This document shows, piece after piece, positions 48,664 to 60,164 of a DNA stretch of 64,000 nt (position 1 is the stretch's first letter; each line of letters begins with the position of its first letter). The notes under the pieces were generated by a model. The model was not told the DNA's origin and did no database searches. It saw nothing but the letters and a program-made list of their open reading frames with translations. The translations under genes and the position numbers were made by a program. Source of the stretch: Lepiota brunneoincarnata (taxonomy: Eukaryota > Basidiomycota > Agaricomycetes > Agaricales > Agaricaceae); contig JAEBUN010000001.1 in NCBI GenBank assembly GCA_023014365.1, positions 1,922,001-1,986,000 of the forward strand, given 5' to 3'.

Positions 48664-51600
48664 AGAAGAAGGATGATTGCGGATTTGTGATGAGTTATTG
48701 TTATCACGTTTTGCTACTTCTTGCATCATTGAATAGGCTGTTTTACCCCTTCCCTTTGCCCTACGCCCATTCGGTGCAAAACACCTTGCATTCATATGGC
48801 CACTTGGACCATCTTCCTTCTTACCATCCGACCTGTCATCCGCTTGTTTCGTCTCTGTCCACCTCTTGATATTGCATACATACTCGCATGAATACTTATG
48901 ACAAGAGATACCCCATTTTACATCTCTTGCTACGATGGAGGTGATCAAGGGTGTTGGAGCAGAACAGACGGATGGACATCTTTCGTTCATTCCCCTGATG
49001 CCTTTCGTCCCGGATGTTCTTGTACGTATACTAGATATTTTTCGTAGTAATTTGAAACCGTAGAGCGGTGTCCTGGCAAAAAGTAGTCACGAACTAAGCT
49101 CACTGGCGCCAGTTGGTGCCTACCCTGTAATCCCAGCATCACCAGAACATCGTTTCCCCCGAAGGCTACACGCTGACACTTTCTTTCATCTCAATCTTGG
49201 AATCTGAGCATTGTACCAGCGTATGAGAACCCGGGAAACCACTTGGCAGGTGTGAGCATCTCTTCTCTAATTTAGAAACTGCAGGCCTACACAAGCTGAT
49301 GTAGATGTAGAAGTTTTTTGACTCAAGCTTCCGAGAGCGCATAAACCTCATGTGGATTTCTCCGTTGCATTCCTCCTGGACCGATGTTTCTATTGTATTT
49401 TTACTGACTTTTGCCCTTGTGCTTGAGTTCTTTTCTTATATCAGATGTGATCAACGAAATGTGTGGCTGGTAGTGGACCTGATTAACCCTGCGTGTTCAC
49501 ATGGGCGCCTTCCATCCGTTGTTGGTTCTCGTTTTCACAAGGCCGCGACCATTAGGACGCTTAGTCTGCGCGTGCAAATAACTCCGTGGGGATTTTTCCG
49601 CCGTCTCCCTTCTGATCTTTCTGCTCTGCTATTTCCAATCGCCTCCCGCTTTGCCAGTGCTGTATTTGAGTCCAAATGACCCAGGTTGACCCTACTTCTC
49701 TTCTTCTAGAAATTCCTTTTCAAGTCGATTTACATCTTATGGGACCTGAAAGCCTTGAGAAGCCCCCACTATACCCAACGTTTTTCCAAGTGGCGAGTGC
49801 TTTGTAGGGTCCCTTTTACATACATCATGATGTGGTATATGCAACAGCTCAGTTTGCCCTGGACTTCCTAGGTTCGGACACTCCTGGCTTTGCTTCGCTC
49901 GAGAAGAAAGAAGCCACAGTGTTCTCATCTTCTTCGAGTAGGAGAACATCAGGTCATCAAGTACCCCGATTTTTGCTTCACACCCGTACAATACTAAATC
50001 ACCCTTCTGACGTGTCAACGTACCAATTACTAAAATGCACGGATTTAAGGAGGATGGATGTGCTGATGCCACCATCTGACTCTCGAAATTGACATCCGGC
50101 AATTCGAACACGCGGTTTTGGTTGTGTGGAAAAGACCAGTTACATACCCCGATGAGACAAAGCATGATGGCGACCTGGAAAGTGCACCACTTGCTACGAC
50201 GGTACGTAGTGGCTAATTCCGATGTTCGATCTTGAAGTTTTCCGGTCGCCATGAGTATTTCACGTCAGAACATCGGTGATATGTATGTACTACATCTTAC
50301 ATTACATGCATGTTTAACATTGTCAGTTGGTATCAACGACAAATGGCTCAACTGTCATGTATTACGGTGGGTTCCACTATAGCAGTGCGACTCGCAGCGA
50401 AAGAATTTAGCGAGATTTCAGCGAACCTTTTGACTGGTCGCCGTGCTCAGCCGGCTAATGCAAAGAAGTTGTGTAAGGACTGATGACCCGCCACAACTCA
50501 ACCGTCTTTAGGACCTGCCACTAGATTCGTGCTTGCTCCGTGGTTTATCCGACTACCAACTTGCCCTCATAGTTCTTTGGCTTTACGCACTACATATTGT
50601 GCATCTGATGCATGACGCGCGTCTATAGTGTTCTTCTTGCTGTCGCTCGTACTGTTGATACCGCCGAGACACACAACCCCCCCCCCGAGTTAATCCGAGT
50701 TCAAGTTTTGTGAGGTTCTAACAGACAAGGATTCCACCTTTTCACCCTTGTGGGTTGGCTGTCAAGTGAGAGAAAATCCGGGGGGCCGGACAATGTGCTC
50801 GAGAGTGCATCGCATGAACAATCTGGAGGTTCTGAAGAAACAGAAGCTCGATCGGATTTGATACAGCAAGGCTCTCGGAGTACCGCCGTGGTCCGAATCC
50901 TCTGGGATTTTAATGGATTCGATATAACCGGATCGTTCTGCTTTTTGCAACGGAGGGGACAGCCCGAGACCTCGGAAAAAATGACAAGGGGCTTGATGTC
51001 GGTCCGGGGAATGCGGTTAGTATAGTGTTGGTGCAGCGGATGGGATGCTGGATTCAGTACAAACGGATATGATGGCATTCCCCTCTCATTAGCATTTCTC
51101 CTGACGATCTTTGTTCCTGATAGAGGTCATATCGGCATTCCACGAAACTGCCATTGCCTGTAGCTCAAATCCTCCCGATAGGGTCTGGTCTCGGACCACA
51201 CACCGGGAGTAGTAGCAGCCTTCGACTTGCGGACAGACGGACAGATTCTTCCTGGAGAGCCATGGCACATAGCCAAGCCAATGTGATTCCATTGCCGATA
51301 AAAATCCGCATCCCAGCCTACATCTGGACAACAGTCCATTAGCCTGGAGGTGATTGGCCTGAATAAATACCGCAGGCCACTTGTGAAAACCCACGACAAG
51401 ATAGCATCAAGCTGCCTGCGATATTGGGATAACACACGGAAAAAGCTCGTGCCATTTCTCGGGCGCGACTGTCGGACTGTCAACGGCGACGCTCAGAGTG
51501 ACCCGACTGTGTATCATACTCGACGGAAAAATAATTCGGGATTCGACGCACGCTTACGTGAACCAACTCATAGTCGGCCTCTTGAAGATTCCAACTCTAC

Positions 51601-52129
51601 CTTACCCCCCCCACCTCACAAAGATGCTACCAATTGCCAAGGAACGAGAAGGGTTCGTTCTTCAGCGGTCACATTACTTCACAACATGCGTAATTTCGTG
51701 TGGTGGTCCTTCCCTGTACCCTTCGCTCGTTGGCCACCTTGCCCGACACAGGCCATGCACCCGGGGTATACTGGGATGGCAAATAAACGATTGTTGGATG
51801 CGCCCCTCCAATCTTGCTGTCGAGAAAAGGATAGTCAATTGCCATTTTGGGACCAGGATATCTGATACAGCGGGTCTCGGTGGTAATAAACCTATCGACA
51901 CATTAGCTACAAAACTGGAAACCGGCACAGCGGCAATCTCGCGTGGTCATAGAGCAACAAAGCTCCACCGGAAACGCTAGCCACGTCCTGTGATCCATCA
52001 ATCAACGTGATCTGGGGCATTAGATACCGACCGACGGGAACTATTGCTTCGGGTACTATAAGAGCGGAGGCCTTGAGCGTGGGGTCGATGTTAGGATGCC
52101 AGGCTCACCTCTCCGCGGAGGGATCATGG
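48664..52129. other. Gene-poor 3.5 kb
   Basis: No gene is recognised. The minus strand has an open frame of 171 codons at 49737-50252 with one hydrophobic stretch (FQVAIMLCLIGVCNWSF), and the plus strand one of 160 codons at 51498-51980; neither carries a known motif or clear splicing. A poly-C tract lies at about 50686. The string ctgtaatcccagcatcacc at 49130 resembles the Alu/SRP 5' domain but nothing else supports an SRP RNA. Confidence 0.35.
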
Positions 52130-53425
52130 TCAACAATAATCAGCGCAGCAAAAACGCCGTGTCTCCCAATACATATCCAGGATCCCGGCGTCCGCTAGGT
52201 TGTACATGCTCCGACGTGCCTCTTCAATATACTCGGAACCGTTGTGGCAGTGAAACTTTATCCCTATCTGCACAGTGTGTAAACCGCTATATTTCTCTGG
52301 GGATAGAATCCGGTCCAGGTGGCGCCAGTGATCCGAGTCCGACTGGGATAATCGACGAAGACGATCTGCGTTTATTCCGAAGCATAGACAAACCAGTTGG
52401 AGATGGTCAAAGCTTCGCATCGTTGATAGGACGTCGACGATCCATGGAACAGATATGTTACCACGGAATGGCATCAGTGGTTGTCCGGACGCCTGGAGGT
52501 GAAGGGTCTTGAGCCTCACGTTGTATTGGAGATCTACGAGTGCATCATCGTGCACTAAAAGGCTTATTAACTCCTGTGTTGAACCGTCGGTTTGAACCAA
52601 CTTACGGGCACGAAATTCGAGGTCGAGATGTTCAAGAGACTCGCCTAGTACCCGAAGCAAGCCGGACACAGTCGCCTGGTTTGTCGAGCACGACAACTGC
52701 AAACGCCTGACTGTATTCGGGTTCACAGAAAACCAGCGTGCAAAGAACGGCACCAAACTGGCGGCGCCATCGTTGATGGAGAGTGACCGTAGAGATAGCC
52801 GGCCTCCCTCCATAGCATCCCGCGACGCACGCCCTTCAGCTTCAAGGTAGTCCTCGGGAACTACCGAGGTGACGATATCTGTCAATGATAGCGCTTTCAC
52901 GTGCTTGCTCGTGGCCCCAAGGATAGCGGCAAGTGCTTTCGGCTGAGAGGAAAAATTCCAAGACCCTAGAATGAGTTCGGTAAGGGTAGGGTAGCCGGCC
53001 ACATGGGACACGGCACGGTCAAGCTCTGCACTGAGTTCGCTCCAATGGGTTAATGCAGACGCACGGAACTCGAATAGGTACAATCGGGGGAGGAGACGAA
53101 GGAGGTTTGGAAGGGATGTGCTTTGTGCGAAGCAGAAGGTGATTTGAGAATGTTCAGAAGAGACAAGGCCTTCGTGAACTGACATTTCGTGGATGTAACT
53201 GGCGATGGTGGGAGAGTTGAGAAGGAGGGTGTAAAGCGAGTCACTACGCCTACTACCTCCATCGCACCAGTGTAGGACGATACGGTGAAAGAGGTGTGTT
53301 CTACATGCGGGTACCCACGCTCGTGAAACGAGACAGGCTGCTTTGAGGGTTTTTGAGTCTGACCAAAGGTAATCTATGCTACTTTCCACCAACTCCTGGG
53401 GCAAGGTGAGGCTCTTGCGAGCCAT
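52130..53425 (-). CDS. Intronless F-box/LRR-like protein
   Basis: Single open frame of 431 codons. The N-terminus LTLPQELVESSIDYLWSDSK followed by TLKAACLVSRAWVPACRTHL is an F-box, the Skp1-binding part of SCF ubiquitin ligases. The rest has irregular Leu-rich repeats typical of basidiomycete F-box families (TLTELILGSWNFSSQPKALA, LSLRSLSINDGAASLVPFF, ESLEHLDLEFRARKLV, HLQLVCLCFGINADRLRR). The Leu-rich repeats would recognise a substrate, which is unknown. It is the only long intronless gene in the window, suggesting lineage-specific expansion or retroposition. The next gene on the same strand is paralog 2. Confidence 0.88.
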   Translation of the reverse strand: MARKSLTLPQELVESSIDYLWSDSKTLKAACLVSRAWVPACRTHLFHRIVLHWCDGGSRRSDSLYTLLLNSPTIASYIHEMSVHEGLVSSEHSQITFCFAQSTSLPNLLRLLPRLYLFEFRASALTHWSELSAELDRAVSHVAGYPTLTELILGSWNFSSQPKALAAILGATSKHVKALSLTDIVTSVVPEDYLEAEGRASRDAMEGGRLSLRSLSINDGAASLVPFFARWFSVNPNTVRRLQLSCSTNQATVSGLLRVLGESLEHLDLEFRARKLVQTDGSTQELISLLVHDDALVDLQYNVRLKTLHLQASGQPLMPFRGNISVPWIVDVLSTMRSFDHLQLVCLCFGINADRLRRLSQSDSDHWRHLDRILSPEKYSGLHTVQIGIKFHCHNGSEYIEEARRSMYNLADAGILDMYWETRRFCCADYC

Positions 53426-54047
53426 TGCGATGTACGATTCTGATGCGGAGAGCGAAATCGTTTTGTTGGAGGGCAGGGAAAGAAAGAGATAGTTCAGTCG
53501 GGTCGTCGAGGGTTTTTTGAAGGACGCCGCCGTCAGCTTTCGGAGTTAGCAGCCTTAATGTAACGAGCCTTGCGGTTTCCATCGAACAGGATGACCCTCT
53601 GCAAGCCTGGCAGGGGGCAATTCCGACCCGAAGCTTACTCCTGAACAGCGCAGGAGTGGGCCAATATTGACCCTAGGCCCTGTGTTTCCCAAGTGAACAT
53701 GACCGCTTCTTGCGGCGATTGTGAGCCCCCGGACATGTCAATTGTTTTTAATCAATCACGCTGAATAATTGAGATGGGAATAAGACTCTAACGGCTTGTG
53801 ATGAGGAGCTCAGAAGAAGAGACTCGATAAGGCTCGTGGTCCGGTGGATATCGTGGTTGTGAAGGATTGAATGACTAATTCAGGGACACAAGCGATGCGC
53901 GTCTTTGGCCCAACACTGATTAATGATTGTTGACATCACTAGAAATACAAGCCTGGAGTACAAGTCTCATATATTTCTTAGGATAACAATTACGGTAATA
54001 GGGCCTGAAAGGAGATCACGGGAGGGCTTCAATGACAGAAAGCTACT
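53426..54047. other. Intergenic region with no gene seen
   Basis: About 620 bp between the F-box start and the end of paralog 2. Probable promoter plus 3' end; open frames are short. Confidence 0.4.
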
Positions 54048-55486
54048 TCATTTTTTCTCCGTCTCGAAACAAGATATAGCTTCGTCCGGAAGACAGCTTG
54101 TCTGGCTCTTGCGTTGATAGACAGACAACTGTCCGTCGGAGCAAACAAGACTAAGCCTTCCATTGCTGCCATGTTTCACCACAATACGCTGTATGGTTTC
54201 GAGAACCTTTCGCAGCTTCTGGAGAAAGGGTCGTATTTCCTCGTGGATAGCCTGAAAATCGGAAGAAGAAAGCTTTCGCTTCTCAAGTTCCGTGAAGTGC
54301 CCGCGGTTATGGAGTGCCAAGAAGTGGTGGCTCGTTTGGGATAGGAATAATTGAGGATACGCCTCCTTCCAATTAAAATCTGGCCTGCGGAATTTTGCGA
54401 CAGTCGCTATTTCAATGGTGGACGCTTGGGGAACGTAGCTTCCACCGTCGATGATCGCCAATGCAGGCATGGTGCTGGAACTGAATGGAGCGGCAGTGGT
54501 ACTTGTGAGATTCATGTTGTTCATCGCATCCGCGAGACCATCCAGCGATGGTGCGCTTTTCCTCCTGAAGGGCTGGCGGGATTGGGGCATGCAAGCATCA
54601 ACTTCGTATCTCACCACCATTTTCAGCCCACTGAAGTCCTAAGCCGGGGGCGTGGTTAAATCAGCTCATCCGTGTTCAACTGTGCAAACAATTCTCACAT
54701 AGGTGATAATCCGGTGATGACCAGCACTCTCCGCACAACCCGCAGCGGGAGAGGTAGATGCTTTCTCGAACTTGAGGCCATAAGTTCGCCCAGAAGGCTT
54801 CTCGCGAGTCCTTTTTTCCCATCGGTTCAGCAGAATAGTTTTTGGCCCAGCCAGTTGGGTGTCTATACGGAAATCCTTGACTTGGCCGCCGACGATCCAC
54901 CTCAACAATTTTCGGAGACCATTCCGATCGGTGACAAAATCCATCGCGCCCCAGGGAAAGGAAGGCGCCCCCTCGTCCCTGTGTTTCTTGTTGACGGCGA
55001 CCACAAGTGGTAGCAAACTTGCGGAAGGCATCCTGTAGGTGTTCTGGTCGACATAGTGAAAAGCTGTGTCAGGTTGAACATTGTACGGGAGTGGCCTGCT
55101 GGACCATTCAGGAGCGGACCCTGTTCAAATCAATTAATTAAACGCGTGGCGAAAGGCAGATCCTGCCACTTGCCTGGTACGATAATGGTGGGATTAGACC
55201 TTTTCGTCCAGTTGAATGAACCGATGAGTTGGCAATTCTCGATGTTCGGGCCATCCTCATCCGAAGAACCGAGCGATGGAATCTCCAGAGTCTCCAAGCA
55301 TTCCTCGGAGAGACCTTCATCGAGGCGGCGGTCTGGAGGGAGAGACGATTCTAACGGAGTGGAGTATTCGGGTGTAGAATACGATAGGAAGGGTTTACTG
55401 CTTGGCGCCGACACTGGGCCATTCCGGCTGCGGTTAGAGGGCAGGGGTTGCCTGCGCCAGTTGGACGGATATGCAGGGTTAGACAT
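54048..55486 (-). CDS. Conserved fungal protein of unknown function (paralog 2)
   Basis: Sister of the gene at 40656-41934, with an intact frame. The start at 55486 gives MSNPAYPSNWRRQPLPSNRS and a disordered N-terminal stretch. Then CQLIGSFNWTKRSNPTIIVP, VVAVNKKHRDEGAPSFPWGA, MDFVTDRNGLRKLLRWIVGG and DFRIDTQLAGPKTILLNRWE follow. Next is EKPSGRTYGLKFEKASTSPA, a Cys-containing SAGHHRIITY block, and MVVRYEVDACMPQSRQPFRR. The last exon has NWKEAYPQLFLSQTSHHFLA and QTSCLPDEAISCFETEKK, stopping at 54048. Roughly three or four introns. The block order matches fungal proteins mislabelled geranylgeranyl pyrophosphate synthetase. No catalytic motif is claimed. Confidence 0.7.
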
Positions 55487-55924
55487 GGAACACTAGGAAG
55501 CAATGAGAGGGTCTACCTCATGGAGTAGTTATATACAAGGGCCGCAGGTACCGGTGGTGTATTCTAGAAGAATCTCCTACTTCTTGCCGCTCTGATTAGC
55601 TCACAGTTCCCGCAATGCGGCGCGGTCCCTTAAGGGGCTCACTTACTGGCAAGGGCGATAGGACGACATGAGGTGGACGTGATATATCTGCCCTCTCTGC
55701 GTGTGCGGTGAGTTGGCGCATGCCCCTTGGTCGGGTGCAAATTGAGGGGAGGGACCCAAGCTGGGGAGAGTGGCTTCGAGATCATCTGATGTGCCGCGTA
55801 GCAACAGAATCTTCATAGTGGCGACAAAGAGGCATGGATAACGGACACAGCCACTCCGCATATCACAAAAAGCGACTCACAGTTTGGCACTCTTCCACAC
55901 CCATCTATCCCCTCTATAAATCTC
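55487..55924. promoter_or_regulatory. Divergent region between paralog 2 and HIS1
   Basis: 438 bp between divergent starts; should carry both promoters. Hallmark general amino acid control sites (TGACTC) are not evident to me in it. Confidence 0.4.
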
Positions 55925-57186
55925 ATGAGTGAGTGGGGATGCACGATAAGCAAGTCAGCAGCTTTCTTATCTCACTCTGATCAGACGCCGATTCTCTGGA
56001 CGGGCGGTTGCTGTTTGCAATCCCAAAGAAGGGTCTGTGATCTGGCTGCGCCCTGTATATGGCAACGAGGTTTGATGTAAACTATGTGTAGGCAGGCTCC
56101 ATGACAAGTGCCTTGCGATCCTTGCTGGTATCCCCATTACTATGTCTAGCTATCGACTGACAAGTTCACCAAAACGGACCTATTCTAGGGGCTGATATCC
56201 AATTTCGAAGGCCCAATAGACTGGATGTCTGTGTCGTACAAAACCATAACATTGCCCTGTAAGCCACAAGTCGAAGGGCACCGTATCAATGCCGTGATTA
56301 ATTCTAACCCTGGTGTAGGGTCTTCCTTCCCGCTTCCGATATCCCCTCCTTCGTGGGCAAAGGGAATGTCGATCTTGGGGTTACTGGACATGATGTTATC
56401 CTTGAGGCACAGATGGAGGGTTTTGTCACTGAGGAACTCCGTCTTGGGTTCGGCAAATGCGCTCTACAGGTCCAGGTGCCCGAAGCCGGGTCCATCAAGA
56501 CGGTAGAAGGCCTTGCCGGAAAGCGGGTCGTTACTAGTTTTGAGGTCCTCGCAGCGGAATATTTCCGAAAGCTAGACGATCGCTTGCAGCTTACTGGAGA
56601 AAATCGGACGAAGATTGAGTATGTTGGGGGTAGCGTGGAGGCTGCTTGTGCCCTCGGATTGGCGGATGGCATAGGTAGGTCGAGAGCACTTTGATCAATA
56701 GCCTGACCCCTGATGAGCTTGTCCTACCGTATAAAGTTGACCTCGTAGGTGAGCGTCGAACCCGACATATTGATCCAGCTGGGAATTTATACCGCAATTT
56801 TAGAATCTGGGGAAACGATGCGTGCGGCGGGCTTGACTGCTATAGATACGGTCCTCGACACCGAAGCGGTTCTAATCAGATCCAACTCGTCAAAGCATCC
56901 TCACCATGCCGAGCTCATAAATGTCATCACTAAGCGCATAGCCGGAGTTATTGCGGCCAACAAATACGTTGTGTGCCAGTACAACATTCATCGAGACAAC
57001 CTGACCGCTGCGACCAAGGTAACACCCGGACGGCGCGCACCAACGATAAGTCGGCTGGAAGAGGAAAATTGGATGGCTGTTAGCGCTATGGTTGAGAAGA
57101 AGAAGGCGGCCAGTATCATGGATGAGTTGGTGAAGATTGGGGCGGAGGATATTCTGATTTTCAACCTTGATAACTGCAGGGTGTAA
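55925..57186 (+). CDS. HIS1: ATP phosphoribosyltransferase (histidine biosynthesis, first step)
   Basis: Couples ATP with PRPP to start histidine synthesis; the enzyme is feedback-inhibited by histidine. The start codon and one further base form exon 1 (ATGA, then a GTGAGT donor), then NADSLDGRLLFAIPKK. Later exons read GRLHDKCLAILAGADIQFRR, PNRLDVCVVQNHNIAL and SFVGKGNVDLGVTGHDVILE. The catalytic domain continues KCALQVQVPEAGSIKTVEGL and KIEYVGGSVEAACALGLADG, where a tiny exon supplies VDLV before ESGETMRAAGLTAIDTVL. The C-terminal regulatory domain includes VVCQYNIHRDNLTAATKVTP and EENWMAVSAMVEKKKAASIM, with stop at 57186. Long-form, eukaryotic-type enzyme. NCA2 starts only 32 bp downstream. 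Confidence 0.95.
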
Positions 57187-57218
57187 TATGTAGTGAATAC
57201 ATTTTCCTCTTCCCGACA

Positions 57219-59415
57219 ATGCCCTCGCAGTTCATTGATCATTTTACTCACCACCTCACGGCATCCTCGCCTTCTCTCGCCTTCTCCGCGTTAGACGTTC
57301 AACTAGAAGATCATACCGACGCGACCGCTGGCTCCAAGCATGCTCTCCACGCTCTCCTCGCCTCATTCCCCCTCTCTCAGCCGCTCACTCGCACACAGGT
57401 CAAACACGCAGTTTCCGCCCTTGCTGAACTCGAATCAGAGGGCAAAGGGTTTTCCACGGCCGATGCAGAGGAGAATGCATTGAGGAATGCAGTCACCGGT
57501 CGAGTAGCCGTTGGCCTATATGCAGAGATAATGGACATCTACTTGGCACAGGCAACGGAGGCTGAAGCTGAGGCTGAGTGGTGGGCTGACGTTGAGCGTT
57601 CGAAGATGAATGCTGTCTGGTATCTTTTGCAGAGTACGTCTTCTGTGCTCGACCGTGTCTGCAATGAGTTCTGACGCGTTCTCTCTCAGCGACGCCAAGT
57701 CGACTGTTCAGTATGTTTGAGACTATCGTTGCTGCAGTGCGCTCTCAGAATCTGCCACTCAACATTTCCACATTCACTCCTTCCTCGCTCGCAAGGCTTT
57801 TCCCAACCTCCCCAATATCACCCTTCCGACCCAGCGAGCTAACCACTGCCCTCTTCCCTCACCTGTCGCGGAGCTCATTAACCATCAATGTTTTCTCATA
57901 CCCTCCGGTCATGGCATACTCAACAAATCTCTCCTTTATGCAACAGCTCCTGCAAGGGCTCTCACATTGTTTCATGCTAATCGCAAACTCTATCACATAC
58001 CCTCTTTTGCTCACTCGTCAAGAATGTCGCTTCAACCGCCGTGAGCTCGAGAATATCCGGAATGAACGTGCAGAGGTTCTTGGGTCCCTTTCACAAATGA
58101 GGAACTCTCTCTTGGAGATTCTTGCTGGCCCAGAACGCGAACACTCAGGCAACACACAGTTCCTACCTAAAATCCAGCGCTTCGTGGAGATCCTTGATCA
58201 AAAAGCTGCTGTAGACGTCGACACAACCTACCCTTCGCCCAGCCAAGCACTGGCACATCTATCGAACGAAACTTTGCCTTCGCTGATAAAGTCCCACGAG
58301 CAAATGCTGAAGGCCAATGGCCTGTTACGCCCAAGAACCCTGGTGCTCATCTGGCCAAAGGTCATCCTTCTCCCTCCGCTGGTATTGCTTGCATTAAGGT
58401 CATTATATACATCTCGAGCAAGCCTAGAAGAGATTGCAAAGGATACCGTGGAGACTTTGAAGGGATTTGTTAGGGGTTGGCTGCTGGAGCCTCTACGTGA
58501 CGTTTTGAAGACAGTGCGTAGTGGGGCGGGTGATGAAGAGGGTGTGTTGGTGAGGCGGCAAGGTGTTCTGGCCGATCTGGATGTGAGTCGGGTCGTTTCA
58601 GCTGCCCTTCTAGAAGTTGATGACTGACATGTCTCTCAGAGCTTAGAGCGTATGACGCTCTCCCTTGCAAAGGACGAGTTAAATTACAACGATGAACAAC
58701 TTGCCGCATTGTCAAGGCAAATCCGCCTAGGCGATATGACGCCGGTCATGCGAATCTACGAAGAGGATATCCGCAGGCCTTTGAAAAGTGCCATTGTCGG
58801 GACACTCCTGCGAAGTGCCTTCATTCAAGTGCAAAAGGCAAAGGTAGTGCTTTGCCCTGAAATTCGACCCTCACCACAACTTATATCTTTCAGGTCGATA
58901 TTGATCAAGCATTGACGGGGATCGATCGCCTGCTTAAGTCGCAGGAACTTACTTTCGCGTTTGTCGGCGTTGCACCTGCTTTGGTGATTGCATATCTTGC
59001 TGGTGGAGCTCTTGCCCGCATTTGGACGGGTGGAAGAGGAAAAGGCCGATATGGAGGCCTACATAGAAGGCAGGGCGTTTGGGATGTCATGCGGTAGGTT
59101 TTCTCGTCGTCAAATAGGCACACATTATAACGTTATGACCCCAGACGCATTGAACGCCTACTGATAACCCAGCCCCTTGATGCCCATCAGCTTGCGGCAT
59201 TACCCTCTGGGCTTCTGTTACTCTCCCTCGCTCGCCTACGGTCTTATGCGGCCGATCATCTTCCAGCCAGTTCCAGGTTAAGAGATGGATTCTTGGAGGA
59301 TCTCAATGATTTGGAGAATCCTGAACTAGGACGAGATGCTAAGTTGGAGGTTGTTCATAGGATGTGGAGGTGTTGGGGGTCTCGTCTAGGTTGGGATAGG
59401 TGTGGAGAACATTGA
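57219..59415 (+). CDS. NCA2: NCA2-like mitochondrial membrane protein
   Basis: Mitochondrial protein that, with NCA3, regulates expression of ATP synthase subunits 6 and 8 in yeast and affects lipid homeostasis. The start at 57219 gives MPSQFIDHFTHHLTASSPSL. Exon 2 has CRFNRRELENIRNERAEVLG near 58030-58080, a family signature. A first membrane segment (LVLIWPKVILLPPLVLLALR) is followed by SLEEIAKDTVETLKGFVRGW and LLEPLRDVLKTVRSG. Then come SLERMTLSLAKDELNYNDEQ and MRIYEEDIRRPLKSAIVG. The next exon has DIDQALTGIDRLLKSQELTF and a second membrane segment (FVGVAPALVIAYLAGGAL). The last exon begins RIERLLITQPLDAHQLAALP and stops at 59415. About 650 residues. Confidence 0.93.
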
Positions 59416-60164
59416 AGGTGCTCTCTCAATGTGTTCGACATGATACTTTACACTGCTGCGCCCAACCCCAGGATTTTCAGAGAAAATAACAAAAGTGAAA
59501 GATCTTCGTTGCGTGTGCATTGCAAAGGGAATGGTCAGAAGTTCCAGCCATGATGGCTCCCATTTCACCCGCCTTGGGCCGTTCGATTATGGGATTGCAA
59601 GCGCTGGTTGCAGTCCTCCGCATGACACAAACGCACGGCTCAAAGTGCACCTGCTGGATGAAAACGCGTTACACCGACGGCATACCCAGAGTTAGACTAT
59701 ACTCGAGATCATTATCATCCCAACCCGTCGACGGTGGGTCCCGTCGTACAATTAAGATATATCTAACGATCTGGACATACCAAAGATCGAAGCATCCAAT
59801 TAATTACATGGAGGCAGTGCAAAATGCAGAGTACTTCAAGTTCGACCTGTTGTGCTCGATGCGGAACGTCGTATACCCTTTATCTTGAACTTGCAAAATG
59901 ATGCAACATATGGGGGCGATGGACCATATACCCAGCCAGTTGTGGTGCCAGCCTTTACCACAGGTGATTATGATGTATTCCCAGCCGCTGAGGGTTTTAT
60001 GCCATGCGTGTTATGTTCTTTCTTGGTTGGATTAAAGAGCTGCCGCCCATTGGTTGCTTGATCAGCACCGGATGCACGCCCCAGAGTCGGGAACCACAGA
60101 AAGGAATAGGAATCGATACACCATCCCATGTATAACTGCACGTAGCCCATGCAGTACATAGCCC
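59416..60164. other. Convergent intergenic region, NCA2 and MSH5
   Basis: About 750 bp between gene ends. No gene is recognised; short open frames only. Confidence 0.4.

Noticed and set aside
49110..49150. Possible primate Alu contamination, from the string ctgtaatcccagca
   Set aside because: The match covers only about 14 bases and the flanks are unrelated to Alu.
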